From assembly GCA_965203045.1 (NCBI GenBank), contig OZ241850.1:434001-498000 (forward strand): a stretch of 64,000 nt of DNA, in the 5' to 3' direction. Below, in pieces: positions 45,432 through 53,594 of this stretch. How positions within the stretch are numbered: position 1 is the stretch's first letter; each line of letters starts with the position of its first letter. The DNA comes from G965203045 sp965203045 (lineage in GTDB: Bacteria; Pseudomonadota; Gammaproteobacteria; PS1; Pseudothioglobaceae). The notes under the pieces are model-generated. The model was not told the origin of the DNA, searched no databases, and saw only the letters and a list, made by a program, of their open reading frames with translations. Both the position numbers and the translations under genes were made by a program.

Positions 45432-46490
45432 TTATAAAGATAGTTTAATTGCTTGAAGAGCAGCCTTTCTAAATTGCTCACGTTTTGCCATAGATGATGG
45501 AATTAAACCCTTGTCAACTAAATAGCCTTCCTCACCAAAAGTATCCTCTTTTACAAACTCAGCAATAAAATCATTCATACCTTTGACTTTAATTCGATGA
45601 GAGTTTTTAACATAAAAATAAAGTGGACGAGATATTGGATATTTGCCGCTTGCAATGTTTTCAAAGGTAATATTACTGCCGCCTATGAGTGAACCTTTGA
45701 CTTTATCAGTATTTTGGTCTAAGAAAGAAAATCCAAAAATACCCAAAGTGTTTTTATCATTGACAAGCTTGGAAATAATGAGATTATCATTTTCACCCGC
45801 TTCAATAAAATAGCCATCCTCACGCACAGTGCGACAAAGTTTTTGCATACGTTTTTTATCTTGCTTTTTTAGTTCTTGAATAAATTTATAAGTTTTACAA
45901 CCTCCTTCAAGAGCTAGCTCTTGCAGAGCATCACGCGTGCCTGAAGTAGGTGGAGGGCCAATTACTCTGATTTTTACATTAGGCAGCTTGAAGTTAACTT
46001 GATTCCAGTGAGTAAAAGGATTAGTAATTAACTCCTCCTTATTCTCCTTCCTACCTGTAGCTCCAGCCGGAACTTGAGCAGCAAGTGCTAAATATAAATC
46101 CCTTAAAGTGAGGTGAAAATCAGGCCCATTTTTAGCATTAGCAATGGCAATACCATCAAAACCAAGCAAAACTTCGGTAATATTTGTTACCCCGTTTTTT
46201 TGACATTTTTGATATTCTTTTATCTTAATTCGGCGTGAGGACCCAGTAATGTCTGGGGTATTGATACCATCACCAGCGCAAAATAACTTCATACCGCCGC
46301 CAGAACCAGTTGATTCAATTTTTGGTGTTACTAGGCCGGTTTTTTTACCAAAAGTTTCAGCAACAACTGTTGCAAATGGAAATACCGTTGATGAGCCTAC
46401 CATTTCAATATGTGTGCGCGCGTTAGCAACTTGACCGCCAAAAATAGTAGTAATTGCTATACTACTAGTTAGTATTATTTTGTTAAGCAT
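45432..46490 (-). CDS. pstS: Periplasmic phosphate-binding protein
   Basis: A 352-residue periplasmic binding protein with a signal peptide (about residues 1-24, cleaved near VANA-RT) and the phosphate-site motifs EMVGSSTVFPF, ESTGSGGGMKLFCAG, DITGSSRRI and PTSGTRDALQE. First gene of the pst operon. The 190-bp upstream gap contains a TATAAT-like element and a repeated 12-mer but no clear Pho box. Confidence 0.96.
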   Translation of the reverse strand: MLNKIILTSSIAITTIFGGQVANARTHIEMVGSSTVFPFATVVAETFGKKTGLVTPKIESTGSGGGMKLFCAGDGINTPDITGSSRRIKIKEYQKCQKNGVTNITEVLLGFDGIAIANAKNGPDFHLTLRDLYLALAAQVPAGATGRKENKEELITNPFTHWNQVNFKLPNVKIRVIGPPPTSGTRDALQELALEGGCKTYKFIQELKKQDKKRMQKLCRTVREDGYFIEAGENDNLIISKLVNDKNTLGIFGFSFLDQNTDKVKGSLIGGSNITFENIASGKYPISRPLYFYVKNSHRIKVKGMNDFIAEFVKEDTFGEEGYLVDKGLIPSSMAKREQFRKAALQAIKLSL

Positions 46491-46556
46491 AATTTTTCCT
46501 TACAAATTGACAAAGTTATAAATAAAAGTACACCGCAAATCAAACAAAATTGTAGA

Positions 46557-46649
46557 TCAATTTAACATCTATTTGAGCGCGGATTTTACGCCAATATTGT
46601 ATTATATGAACTTTTTATTAAAAATCAGCATATTATGTCAATTTAACAT
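46557..46649 (-). promoter_or_regulatory. Repeated 12-mer in the pstS upstream region
   Basis: TCAATTTAACAT on the plus strand (ATGTTAAATTGA on minus) occurs at 46557-46568 and 46638-46649, 81 bp apart, upstream of pstS. A minus-strand TATAAT lies between the copies. The 12-mer does not match the E. coli Pho box (CTGTCATA repeats) well, though TTGACAT follows one copy. It is a candidate operator pair only. Confidence 0.35.
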
Positions 46650-46680
46650 TTGGGTTTTGGCTAGTTGTATGTTGTATTAC

Positions 46681-47253
46681 TTATCTTGAAAACAAAGCGT
46701 TAATCATTGCAACAGCATTACAGCCAGCATCATAAGCAAGTTGTTTATTGTGATGGTTGATACCACCAATACCAACAATGGGAATAGATAATACTTTGCT
46801 TGCATCTTTGATAATTGCTAATGGACAATGAGTCGCAACAGGCTTAGTTTTAGAAGTAAATAAAGCACCAAATGCAACATAACTAGCACCTAACTGCTGG
46901 GCATTTTTCGCATCTGCTATATTGTTATAACAAGAAACACCAATTATTTTGTGTGGCAGCTTGGCAATCGCTTGAACTAAGCCAGTATCACCACTTCCTA
47001 AATGCACACCATCAGCATTGATTAAACAGCACAAATCAATATCATCATTAATAATAAGTGGAGTGTTAAACTGGCTACACAAATCTCTTAAAATAATGGC
47101 TTCGGTATATTTTTTATTAAAATCTGCTTGTTTACGGCGATATTGTAAAGCGCAAATGCCTTGTTTTAATAATGCTTCAACAATCACCAAATCCACTGGT
47201 CTGTTGGGTGTAATCGCATAGATGCCACTAAGAGATGTTAAAATAATGCCCAT
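46681..47253 (-). CDS. thiE: Thiamine phosphate synthase
   Basis: A 190-residue TIM-barrel enzyme joining the thiazole and pyrimidine halves of thiamine. Seen are SGIYAITPNRP, PLIINDDIDLCCLINADGVHLG, KIIGVSCYN, VAFGALFTSKTKP and IPIVGIGGIN, the phosphate-binding end. Slightly shorter than E. coli (211). Its 5' end overlaps that of the divergent lptA by up to 32 bp. thiS is 2 kb away; no TPP riboswitch precedes it. Confidence 0.95.
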   Translation of the reverse strand: MGIILTSLSGIYAITPNRPVDLVIVEALLKQGICALQYRRKQADFNKKYTEAIILRDLCSQFNTPLIINDDIDLCCLINADGVHLGSGDTGLVQAIAKLPHKIIGVSCYNNIADAKNAQQLGASYVAFGALFTSKTKPVATHCPLAIIKDASKVLSIPIVGIGGINHHNKQLAYDAGCNAVAMINALFSR

Positions 47254-47701
47254 GCATACTATTTTAGCAATTTTATTATCTTTATCTAGCCCAGTATTAG
47301 CGCAATCAGTATTAAATATCAGTGCTGATAATGTAATTTTTGACCGCGAGAATAAGTATAGTTCCTATCGTGGTAATGTAGTCTTAGACGATGCAAGTGT
47401 ACAAATTAGAGCAAACCAAATTGATTATTTTAAAAAGAAAGATAAAGATAATATTGTTGCAATAGGCAGTCCAAATCAACCAGCTATTTATCATAATACT
47501 ACTGATGATATTAAGATATTTGCCCAAAAAATTTATTATAAACAGAAAAATGATGTAATTACTTTTAGCGGTAAGGTTATTCTTATTAGCGAAGATTCAC
47601 GTTTAGAAAGTGATGAAATGAATTATTATATCAAGACCAAAAAAATCATAAGCCGCGCTAAGCATGGCAATCGCGTCTCATCATTAATTACTCTTGAGTA
47701 A
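47222..47701 (+). CDS. lptA: LPS transport periplasmic protein LptA
   Basis: A 159-residue protein with a signal peptide (hydrophobic TILAILLSLSSPVLAQ) and the OstA beta-jellyroll repeat pattern ISADNVIFDRENKYSSYRGN, VQIRANQIDYF, VITFSGKVILISEDSRLES. It bridges LPS from inner to outer membrane. The first ATG supplies a basic n-region but overlaps the divergent thiE; ATGs at 47246 and 47252 are alternatives. Its stop shares one base with the next gene. lptC and lptB are not in the window. Confidence 0.85.
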   Translation: MPLRDVKIMPMHTILAILLSLSSPVLAQSVLNISADNVIFDRENKYSSYRGNVVLDDASVQIRANQIDYFKKKDKDNIVAIGSPNQPAIYHNTTDDIKIFAQKIYYKQKNDVITFSGKVILISEDSRLESDEMNYYIKTKKIISRAKHGNRVSSLITLE

Positions 47702-48735
47702 TGGCAAGAGCAATATCTCTTATCTCTGGGGGTCTAGATTCACTACTAAGTACTAAACTTATTTTAGACCAGGGCGTTGAGGTTGAGGGTATCAATTTTT
47801 TTACCGGATTTTGTGTAGAGGGACACACCCATGCCATTCGCAAAAAGCATCAGCAAAAACCAAAACATAATAATGCTCTTTGGGTAGCTGAGCAATTGGG
47901 TATTAAATTACATATTATTGATGTAGTTGATGAATATAAAAAAGTGCTACTTAATCCTAAATACAGATATGGCAAAAACTTAAATCCTTGCTTGGATTGC
48001 AAAAGTTTTATGGTCAAAAAGGCATACCAGTGGATGTTAGCCCATAATTTTGATTTTGTTATTACTGGAGAAGTTATCGGGCAAAGACCAATGAGCCAAA
48101 GAAAAGACACCATGCCTATTGTTCAACAAGATTCAGGTGCAAATGGTTTGTTACTGCGACCACTTTGTGCTAAAAACTTAGCTATCACCTTACCTGAGAA
48201 AAGAGGCTGGATTAATAGAGACAAATTACTTGGGATTAGCGGTAGAGGTAGGAAAACTCAAATAGCGCTAGCTAAAAAATATAACTTTAATGATTATGCA
48301 ACTCCAGCAGGCGGATGTTGCTTTTTAACTGATAAAAGCTATTCTGATAAATTACTTGACTTATGGCAGGCACACAATCAACGTGATTATGAATTGGATG
48401 ACTTAATGCTACTTAAAATTGGTCGTCATATCCGTCCTAATAAACGGTTTAAACTCATTGTTGCAAGGGAAGAAGGAGAAGTAGTATTTTTATCGGGCTA
48501 TAAGCATCAATATCCCACACTCTACCCAACTAGCCATTTAGGTCCACTAGCGCTTATTGACGGCACACCAAACCAAAAAGACTGGCAATTAGCTGCTAAA
48601 ATTATTGCTAGATATAGCAAAGGTAAAGCAGCAAATCAAGTAATTTTAGAAGCTAAATTACTATCTGGCATTACCCAATTGATTACCACAAAACCACTAA
48701 ATAACGAAACTTTATTAAAATCTTGGTTTATTTAA
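47701..48735 (+). CDS. PP-loop ATPase, ThiI/MnmA-like, with C-terminal NFACT-R-like domain
   Basis: A 344-residue protein with an ATP-pyrophosphatase loop SGGLDSLLS at residues ~9-17, a CxxC in LNPCLDCKSFMVKKA (typical of thiouridylase-like enzymes), TGEVIGQRPMSQ and a CC pair in PAGGCCFLTDK. The C-terminal part (LLKIGRHIRPNKRFKLIVAR) recalls the RNA-binding 'NFACT-R' domain found in such proteins. I infer sulfur transfer to tRNA or a similar thiolation, not proven. It shares a base with the lptA stop, an odd partnership. Confidence 0.75.
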   Translation: MARAISLISGGLDSLLSTKLILDQGVEVEGINFFTGFCVEGHTHAIRKKHQQKPKHNNALWVAEQLGIKLHIIDVVDEYKKVLLNPKYRYGKNLNPCLDCKSFMVKKAYQWMLAHNFDFVITGEVIGQRPMSQRKDTMPIVQQDSGANGLLLRPLCAKNLAITLPEKRGWINRDKLLGISGRGRKTQIALAKKYNFNDYATPAGGCCFLTDKSYSDKLLDLWQAHNQRDYELDDLMLLKIGRHIRPNKRFKLIVAREEGEVVFLSGYKHQYPTLYPTSHLGPLALIDGTPNQKDWQLAAKIIARYSKGKAANQVILEAKLLSGITQLITTKPLNNETLLKSWFI

Positions 48736-48789
48736 GTTTGTTTTGTGATTATAATAACTATTAAAATCGTTATTTAGATTTTTTAGGAG

Positions 48790-48810
48790 AAAGTTAGTAA
48801 CCCTAACTTT
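48790..48810 (+). promoter_or_regulatory. Hairpin in the leader of the cold-shock gene
   Basis: AAAGTTAG (48790-48797) and CTAACTTT (48803-48810) form a perfect 8-bp stem with a 5-nt loop, 30 bp before the csp ATG and followed by TTAGTTTTT. It may end the upstream transcript or be a temperature-responsive leader structure as known for cspA mRNAs. Confidence 0.45.
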
Positions 48811-48839
48811 TAGTTTTTACAAATGAAGAGTTAAGTTTT

Positions 48840-49043
48840 ATGTCAACAACAGGCACTGTCAAATGGTTTAATGCCAAAAAAGGCTTTGGTTTTATTGAGT
48901 CTGAAAAGGGGGATATTTTTGTCCATTTTCGTAATATTATTGCCGATGGCTATAAAAAATTAGATGATGGTCAACGAGTATCGTTTGAAATTAGTGAGGG
49001 TGAAAAGGGCCTACAAGCCGAGAATGTAAAGGTTATTGAGTAA
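48840..49043 (+). CDS. Cold-shock domain protein
   Basis: A 67-residue single OB-fold nucleic-acid chaperone with RNP1 KGFGFIES and RNP2 IFVHFRNI, length as in E. coli CspA. TGTVKWFNAKKGFGFI is the family signature. The second motif reads FVHFRNI instead of the usual FVHFSAI. Which paralogue it equals cannot be told. It converges with thiS, with 9 bp between stops. Confidence 0.95.
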   Translation: MSTTGTVKWFNAKKGFGFIESEKGDIFVHFRNIIADGYKKLDDGQRVSFEISEGEKGLQAENVKVIE

Positions 49044-49052
49044 ATAACTTTC

Positions 49053-49256
49053 TTAACCTCCACCAATTGCTTTTACAATTTCAACCCTATCACCTGCTTT
49101 CAACAAAGTGGTACAATGGTTTGATTTAGATACAATTTGTCCATTAATTTCAATGACAAGTCGCATATTTTGATATCCTAATTGTTTAATCAGGCTGGCG
49201 CAGCTGTTATTATTAGTTAGCGTTAGTGCTTTGCCATTGAGAATGATTTCTTTCAC
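49053..49256 (-). CDS. thiS: Sulfur-carrier protein ThiS
   Basis: A 67-residue ubiquitin-like protein ending in the GG needed for thiocarboxylate formation (VEIVKAIGGG). It carries sulfur for the thiazole of thiamine; NGKALTLTNNNSCASLI is the family N-terminus. I chose the GTG at 49256, which overlaps the TGA of the upstream gene (GTGA); an in-frame ATG at 49277 would lie inside that gene. thiG is not adjacent. Confidence 0.9.
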   Translation of the reverse strand: MKEIILNGKALTLTNNNSCASLIKQLGYQNMRLVIEINGQIVSKSNHCTTLLKAGDRVEIVKAIGGG

Positions 49257-49525
49257 TTTAGTTTGCCAACTGCACAACTAATAAATGATTTTGCTCGGAC
49301 TTTTTTCCTATCCCAACCTCGGATGCTATTCAACAACGGGTAGCCCATTTTTTTCAAAGTTTCAATAACTGCTAATTTAGTTTCTTCATCAACATCATCT
49401 ATACTAACACTACCAGTTTTAATATCAATATTAATTTGACTAAGTTGATGATTTTGTTTTAATTTATCAGTAATAGTCGCCACACAACCACCACAACGTA
49501 TATTTTCTACAAAGATACTAGTCAT
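49253..49525 (-). CDS. Heavy-metal-associated (HMA) domain protein
   Basis: A 90-residue protein whose first ~65 residues form a ferredoxin-like HMA fold with the metal site RCGGC (NIRCGGCVATITDKL). The second part (GWDRKKVRAKSFISCAVG) is basic and has another Cys. It probably binds Cu or a similar soft metal as a chaperone. It is translationally coupled to thiS, so a link to sulfur-carrier chemistry is possible but unproven. Divergent from tusA. Confidence 0.82.
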   Translation of the reverse strand: MTSIFVENIRCGGCVATITDKLKQNHQLSQINIDIKTGSVSIDDVDEETKLAVIETLKKMGYPLLNSIRGWDRKKVRAKSFISCAVGKLK

Positions 49526-49610
49526 AATAACTATATTTTAACAATTGCTAATATTTGACAAAATATAAAGTTTAGCATAAAATCTGGGAGTTTTGTACAG
49601 GAGTAATGCC

Positions 49611-49835
49611 ATGGTAGACCAAACCTTAGATGCATCGGGGCTAAATTGCCCTTTGCCAATTTTAAAAACTAAGAAAACTTTGGCTCAAATGCAAGTCGGA
49701 CAAGTGTTAGAAGTTATCTCAACAGATGCTGGTTCGGTAAAGGATATTGAGGCTTTTTGCAGTCAAACCGGCAATAAGTTATTAACTAATAATGAAGATA
49801 GTGGTAAATACGTCTTCACTATTGAAAAATCTTAA
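49611..49835 (+). CDS. tusA: TusA/SirA-family sulfurtransferase
   Basis: A 74-residue sulfur-relay protein with the N-terminal CPxP site (SGLNCPLPILKTKK), whose Cys carries persulfide. AGG AG precedes the ATG at 49611 (spacing 8), better than a TTG 18 bp upstream. In sulfur oxidisers TusA hands sulfur to DsrEFH and sHdr pathways, often with rhd and dsrE2; dsrE2 follows here at 22 bp. Also used for tRNA thiolation in other bacteria. Confidence 0.93.
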   Translation: MVDQTLDASGLNCPLPILKTKKTLAQMQVGQVLEVISTDAGSVKDIEAFCSQTGNKLLTNNEDSGKYVFTIEKS

Positions 49836-49857
49836 CAAAAATACTAAAGGTATAATA

Positions 49858-50376
49858 ATGACAAAGACAAATAGTGACAAACTTACAATGATTGTTACCA
49901 AAGGTTCTTTTGATTGGGCGTTTCCGCCTTTTATTCTAGCAAGTACAGCAGTTGCGGTAGATAAAGAAGTTACTGCCTTTTTCACATTTTATGGTTTAAA
50001 TTTACTATTAAAAGACCTGAGTAAATTAAGAGTTACCCCTATTGGCAACACAGCAATGCCAATGAAAATGCCCTTTGGTCCCAAGCAATTACAAAATATT
50101 GACTTCGGTCCTAAAATTCCCAATTTTGTTTGGAATCTGCCATTTGCTGACCACTTGGTTACTTTTTTGATGAAAAAAACCATGCAAAAACATGGAGTAG
50201 CAAAATTAGAAGAATTAAGAAATATGTGCCAAGAATTTGGCGCTAAATTAATCGCTTGTGAGATGACAGTTGAACTGTTCGGCTACGATAAAAAAGACTT
50301 TATTGATGGTATTGAGTTTGCTGGTGCCACTACCTTCTTTTCTGAAAGCAAAAATTCTCAATCATTGTTTATTTAA
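49858..50376 (+). CDS. DsrE2-like (DrsE_2) sulfur-relay protein
   Basis: A 172-residue protein of the DsrE/DsrF/DrsH-like superfamily, DrsE_2 type: LTMIVTKGSFDWAFPPFIL at the start and KLIACEMTVELFGYDKKDF with the conserved persulfide Cys, then GIEFAGATTFF. DsrE2 proteins in Allochromatium-like bacteria work with TusA and a rhodanese. I chose the ATG at 49858 over one 66 bp upstream within tusA. The gene overlaps the end of the convergent nadB by 8 bp. Confidence 0.88.
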   Translation: MTKTNSDKLTMIVTKGSFDWAFPPFILASTAVAVDKEVTAFFTFYGLNLLLKDLSKLRVTPIGNTAMPMKMPFGPKQLQNIDFGPKIPNFVWNLPFADHLVTFLMKKTMQKHGVAKLEELRNMCQEFGAKLIACEMTVELFGYDKKDFIDGIEFAGATTFFSESKNSQSLFI

Positions 50377-51943
50377 TTTTATTTATTTTACTGCTTTGCG
50401 CTAATTTAGCAATTTGCGGGTAGTCAGTGTTATAGTATAAACCACGACTTTCTTTGCGCGCAATAGATGCTTTAACAATGATTAAGCCAACTTGAGTAAG
50501 ATTGCGTAATTCAATTAAATCAATACTAATTTTGTGGTTTTGATAATGGGTTTCAACCTGTTCCTTAATCAATAATAATTGCCTTTGAGCATACAATAAA
50601 CGCTCATTATTACGCACGATACCAACAAAATTCCACATAATTCTTCTAACCTCATCCCATAGATGCTTAATGATAATACGTTCTTTGGCAATGCTGGTTT
50701 TGCTATCATCCCAATTAGCAAATGCCGCAGTAGCACTATCAGTAGACACACTATTGTTAATATTATCAGCACAACTTTTAGCAAATACCACACATTCTAA
50801 CAAAGAATTACTTGCTAGACGATTAGCGCCATGGACGCCAGTGTGTGCCACCTCACCAATAGCATAAAGCCTTTTAATTTGGGTGTTAGCAGTTAAATTA
50901 GTTTTGATGCCGCCACAAGTGTAATGTGCTGCTGGGACTACTGGAATAGCTTGCTTAGTGATATCAACACCAAAACTTAAGCAATGTTTATAAATGGTGG
51001 GGAAATGTTGTTTAATCCAAGTTGCATCTTTAAAAGAAATATCTAAATACACACAATTGATACCAAGTTTTTTCATCTCGGCATCAATTGCACGAGCAAC
51101 TATATCTCTTGGTGCTAGTTCAGCTCGACTATCATAAGCTGAGACAAACTGTTTACCATTTGGCAAAATTAATTTAGCTCCCTCACCTCTCAAGGCCTCT
51201 GAAATTAAGAATGACTTGGCTTCAGGGTGATAAAGGCAGGTAGGATGAAATTGATTAAACTCCATATTTATTAAATCACAGCCAGCTCGATAAGCCATTG
51301 CCATACCATCACCAGTTGAAGTATCTGGATTAGAGGTATAAAAATACACTTTAGAAGCACCACCAGTTGCAAGCACGACTTGGCGACTTAAAAATTGACT
51401 CACCCTTTCACTAGCACTATCAAAAACACGCACTCCATAACAAACTTTTTTTCTAACTAATAAATCTAAGGCAAAATAATGCTCAAATAATTTGATATTA
51501 TTGCTCCCATTAGCGGTATTTAATAAACACTGTTCAATAGATTTACCAGTTTTATCAGCTATATGAGCAACTCGTCTTACCTGATGCCCACCTTCTGTTG
51601 TTAAGTGATAATCGCCTTGTTGCTTGCTGAATTTGACGCCATATTTTTCTAAATTTATAATTGCATCACCAGAAGATGCAACCATAAATTCAACCACTTT
51701 TTTATTAGCTAAACCGCAAGCAGCATTAAGCGTATCCTGGGTGTGTTGCTTAATACTATCACTATTATCAAGCACGGCTGCAATTCCTCCCTGTGCGTAA
51801 AATGAACTACCTTTATATGCTGATTTCTTGCTTAAAATTGCAATTTTTAGATGCTTAGATAGGGATAATGCGCACATCAAACCGGCAATGCCCGAACCAA
51901 TAATTACCACATCAAAGTTAAATTTTTCTCTATGATTTTTCAA
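50369..51943 (-). CDS. nadB: L-aspartate oxidase
   Basis: A 524-residue FAD enzyme oxidising L-aspartate to iminoaspartate, first step of NAD synthesis with NadA. It has DVVIIGSGIAGLMCALSLS (FAD-binding), SKKSAYKGSSFYAQGGIAAVL, LFEHYFALDLLV and TCGGIKTNLTANTQIKRLYAIGE-type succinate-dehydrogenase family motifs. Length matches E. coli (540). It starts inside the end of the phosphatase gene (14-bp overlap). Confidence 0.97.
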   Translation of the reverse strand: MKNHREKFNFDVVIIGSGIAGLMCALSLSKHLKIAILSKKSAYKGSSFYAQGGIAAVLDNSDSIKQHTQDTLNAACGLANKKVVEFMVASSGDAIINLEKYGVKFSKQQGDYHLTTEGGHQVRRVAHIADKTGKSIEQCLLNTANGSNNIKLFEHYFALDLLVRKKVCYGVRVFDSASERVSQFLSRQVVLATGGASKVYFYTSNPDTSTGDGMAMAYRAGCDLINMEFNQFHPTCLYHPEAKSFLISEALRGEGAKLILPNGKQFVSAYDSRAELAPRDIVARAIDAEMKKLGINCVYLDISFKDATWIKQHFPTIYKHCLSFGVDITKQAIPVVPAAHYTCGGIKTNLTANTQIKRLYAIGEVAHTGVHGANRLASNSLLECVVFAKSCADNINNSVSTDSATAAFANWDDSKTSIAKERIIIKHLWDEVRRIMWNFVGIVRNNERLLYAQRQLLLIKEQVETHYQNHKISIDLIELRNLTQVGLIIVKASIARKESRGLYYNTDYPQIAKLAQSSKINKIK

Positions 51944-52394
51944 TGTATTCTAGTAGTTGGATACAAGCTTTTTCAATAAGCGCTAATACACCGTCAAAAT
52001 CACCTTCATAATATGGGTCCGGCACATTTCTTAATGAATTTTGAGGCAGAAATTGTAACAAACGGTATAACTTGTAACGATATTGCTGTGGGCAATTGCT
52101 GGCTAAATCAGCCAAATTAGCCTCATCCATAACAATAATATAATCATAATAATCAAAATCACTAAAACGCACTATACGCGCTGTTTGTGTGCTTAAATTG
52201 ATGCCTTTTTTACTAGCAGCAGTTTGGGCTCGCTTATCAGGTAATTGACCGATGTGATAAGAGTGCGTACCAGCCGAATCTATCTCAAAATCATCACTAA
52301 CGCCTTGCTTTTGCAGCAGTGCTTCAAACACACCTTGGGCACTAGGCGAGCGACAAATGTTACCCATACAAACGAATAAAACTTTAATACACAT
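51930..52394 (-). CDS. Low-molecular-weight protein tyrosine phosphatase
   Basis: A 154-residue phosphatase with the P-loop CMGNICRS (C-x5-R) at residues ~9-16 and the general-acid loop VPDPYYEGD near the C-terminus. Substrates are unknown; in bacteria such enzymes act on tyrosine kinases of polysaccharide export or on arsenate. I chose the ATG at 52394 (MCIKVLFVCMGN); the open frame extends further upstream but the added residues do not belong to the family. Confidence 0.93.
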   Translation of the reverse strand: MCIKVLFVCMGNICRSPSAQGVFEALLQKQGVSDDFEIDSAGTHSYHIGQLPDKRAQTAASKKGINLSTQTARIVRFSDFDYYDYIIVMDEANLADLASNCPQQYRYKLYRLLQFLPQNSLRNVPDPYYEGDFDGVLALIEKACIQLLEYIEKS

Positions 52395-52455
52395 GTCACT
52401 ACTTTTAAAATTTATAGGTTTTGTATTATATAATAATAAATATTTATTTATTTTT

Positions 52456-52962
52456 ATGATGGCTAAAAAAAGCAAAAGTTTTATTATTAAGGTCTTAATT
52501 GTGATAATTGCTATTGCTGGCATTCGCTTTTATCAACAATATGGACTTAGTAGCGGCGTTGCTCCAGAATTTCTATCTAAAAGTATCACTGGTGTTGGCA
52601 TTGGTGTCACCTCTGAACTGCCCGAGGCAACTATTGTGCGTTTTTGGGCAACTTGGTGTGGTATTTGCGCTTTAGAACATGATAACTTTGAATCTTTAAG
52701 CCGTTCTGGGGTGCCATTATTAAATATTGCTTGGCAGTCAGGAACAGACGATTTATTATTGGAATACGCTAAAAAAAATCAAATAAACCCAGTAAATATT
52801 ATTAATGATAAAACAGGTACTATTGCTGCTCTTTATGGTGTTAAAGCAACGCCGACTACTTTTATTATTAGTCGTGCTGGCAAGATTATTTTTACAGAAG
52901 TTGGTTATACTACTACATTAGGTTTACAGCTAAGATTATGGTGGACGAATCTAATTGGATAA
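52456..52962 (+). CDS. TlpA/ScsD-like thioredoxin-fold membrane protein
   Basis: A 168-residue protein with one N-terminal membrane anchor (about residues 9-25) and a periplasmic thioredoxin fold with active site WCGIC in FWATWCGICALEHDNF and the cis-Pro loop KATPTTFII. The context of WATWC and 'ALEHDNFESLS' recalls ScsD-type disulfide oxidoreductases. Either of the two adjacent ATGs at 52456/52459 fits. It overlaps ung by 25 bp. Divergent from the phosphatase. Confidence 0.88.
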   Translation: MMAKKSKSFIIKVLIVIIAIAGIRFYQQYGLSSGVAPEFLSKSITGVGIGVTSELPEATIVRFWATWCGICALEHDNFESLSRSGVPLLNIAWQSGTDDLLLEYAKKNQINPVNIINDKTGTIAALYGVKATPTTFIISRAGKIIFTEVGYTTTLGLQLRLWWTNLIG

Positions 52963-53582
52963 TTGAGCAAAGTTTTGCTAATTCAGATGTATCCTCTTTT
53001 TTAGCGGAGATGCAAAAGCGACATCGGGTTTTGCCTGCTAAGGAAAATTATTTTAAGGCGTTTAGACTTTGCTCTTTGAGTGATACCAAAGTGGTTATTT
53101 TAGGTCAAGACCCTTACCCCAATCCTGCGCATGCTCATGGTTTATGCTTTTCAGTTCCAAGCGGAACCACACCCTTGCCAGCTTCACTAAATAATATTTT
53201 TAGAGCGATGCAATATGATTTGGGAACAATGCCTGCTGATGGCAACCTATCTTATTTAGCCACACAAGGTGTTTTGCTACTTAATAGTATTTTAACAGTT
53301 AATATTGGAGCGCCTTTATCGCATCAAAATAGGGGTTGGGAAACACTTACAAATGCGGTGATTAAGCAAATTAATGAGCAAAAGCAAAATGTAGTATTTT
53401 TGTTGTGGGGAGGAACGGCTAGGCAAAAATCCATGTTCATTGACAGACAAAAACACCTAATACTAACAAGTGCGCATCCATCGCCTTTATCTGCGCATCT
53501 TGGTTTTTTGACTTGCAAACATTTTTCTAAAACCAACGACTATTTGAGTGAGCACAATATTACTCCAATTAACTGGTGTTGA
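52938..53582 (+). CDS. ung: Uracil-DNA glycosylase
   Basis: A 214-residue family-1 UDG that excises uracil from DNA. The water-activating motif reads GQDPYPNPAHAHG rather than the E. coli GQDPYHGP; Pro instead of His after Tyr also occurs in other bacteria. The uracil-binding segment LLNSILTV and the minor-groove loop HPSPLSAH are intact. Its start lies within the thioredoxin-like gene, so the two are probably coupled. Confidence 0.95.
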   Translation: MVDESNWIIEQSFANSDVSSFLAEMQKRHRVLPAKENYFKAFRLCSLSDTKVVILGQDPYPNPAHAHGLCFSVPSGTTPLPASLNNIFRAMQYDLGTMPADGNLSYLATQGVLLLNSILTVNIGAPLSHQNRGWETLTNAVIKQINEQKQNVVFLLWGGTARQKSMFIDRQKHLILTSAHPSPLSAHLGFLTCKHFSKTNDYLSEHNITPINWC

Positions 53583-53594
53583 ATTTTTGCTAAG

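Noticed and set aside
47254..47320. TPP riboswitch upstream of thiE
   Set aside because: The upstream DNA is lptA coding sequence, with no CTGAGA-type thi box.
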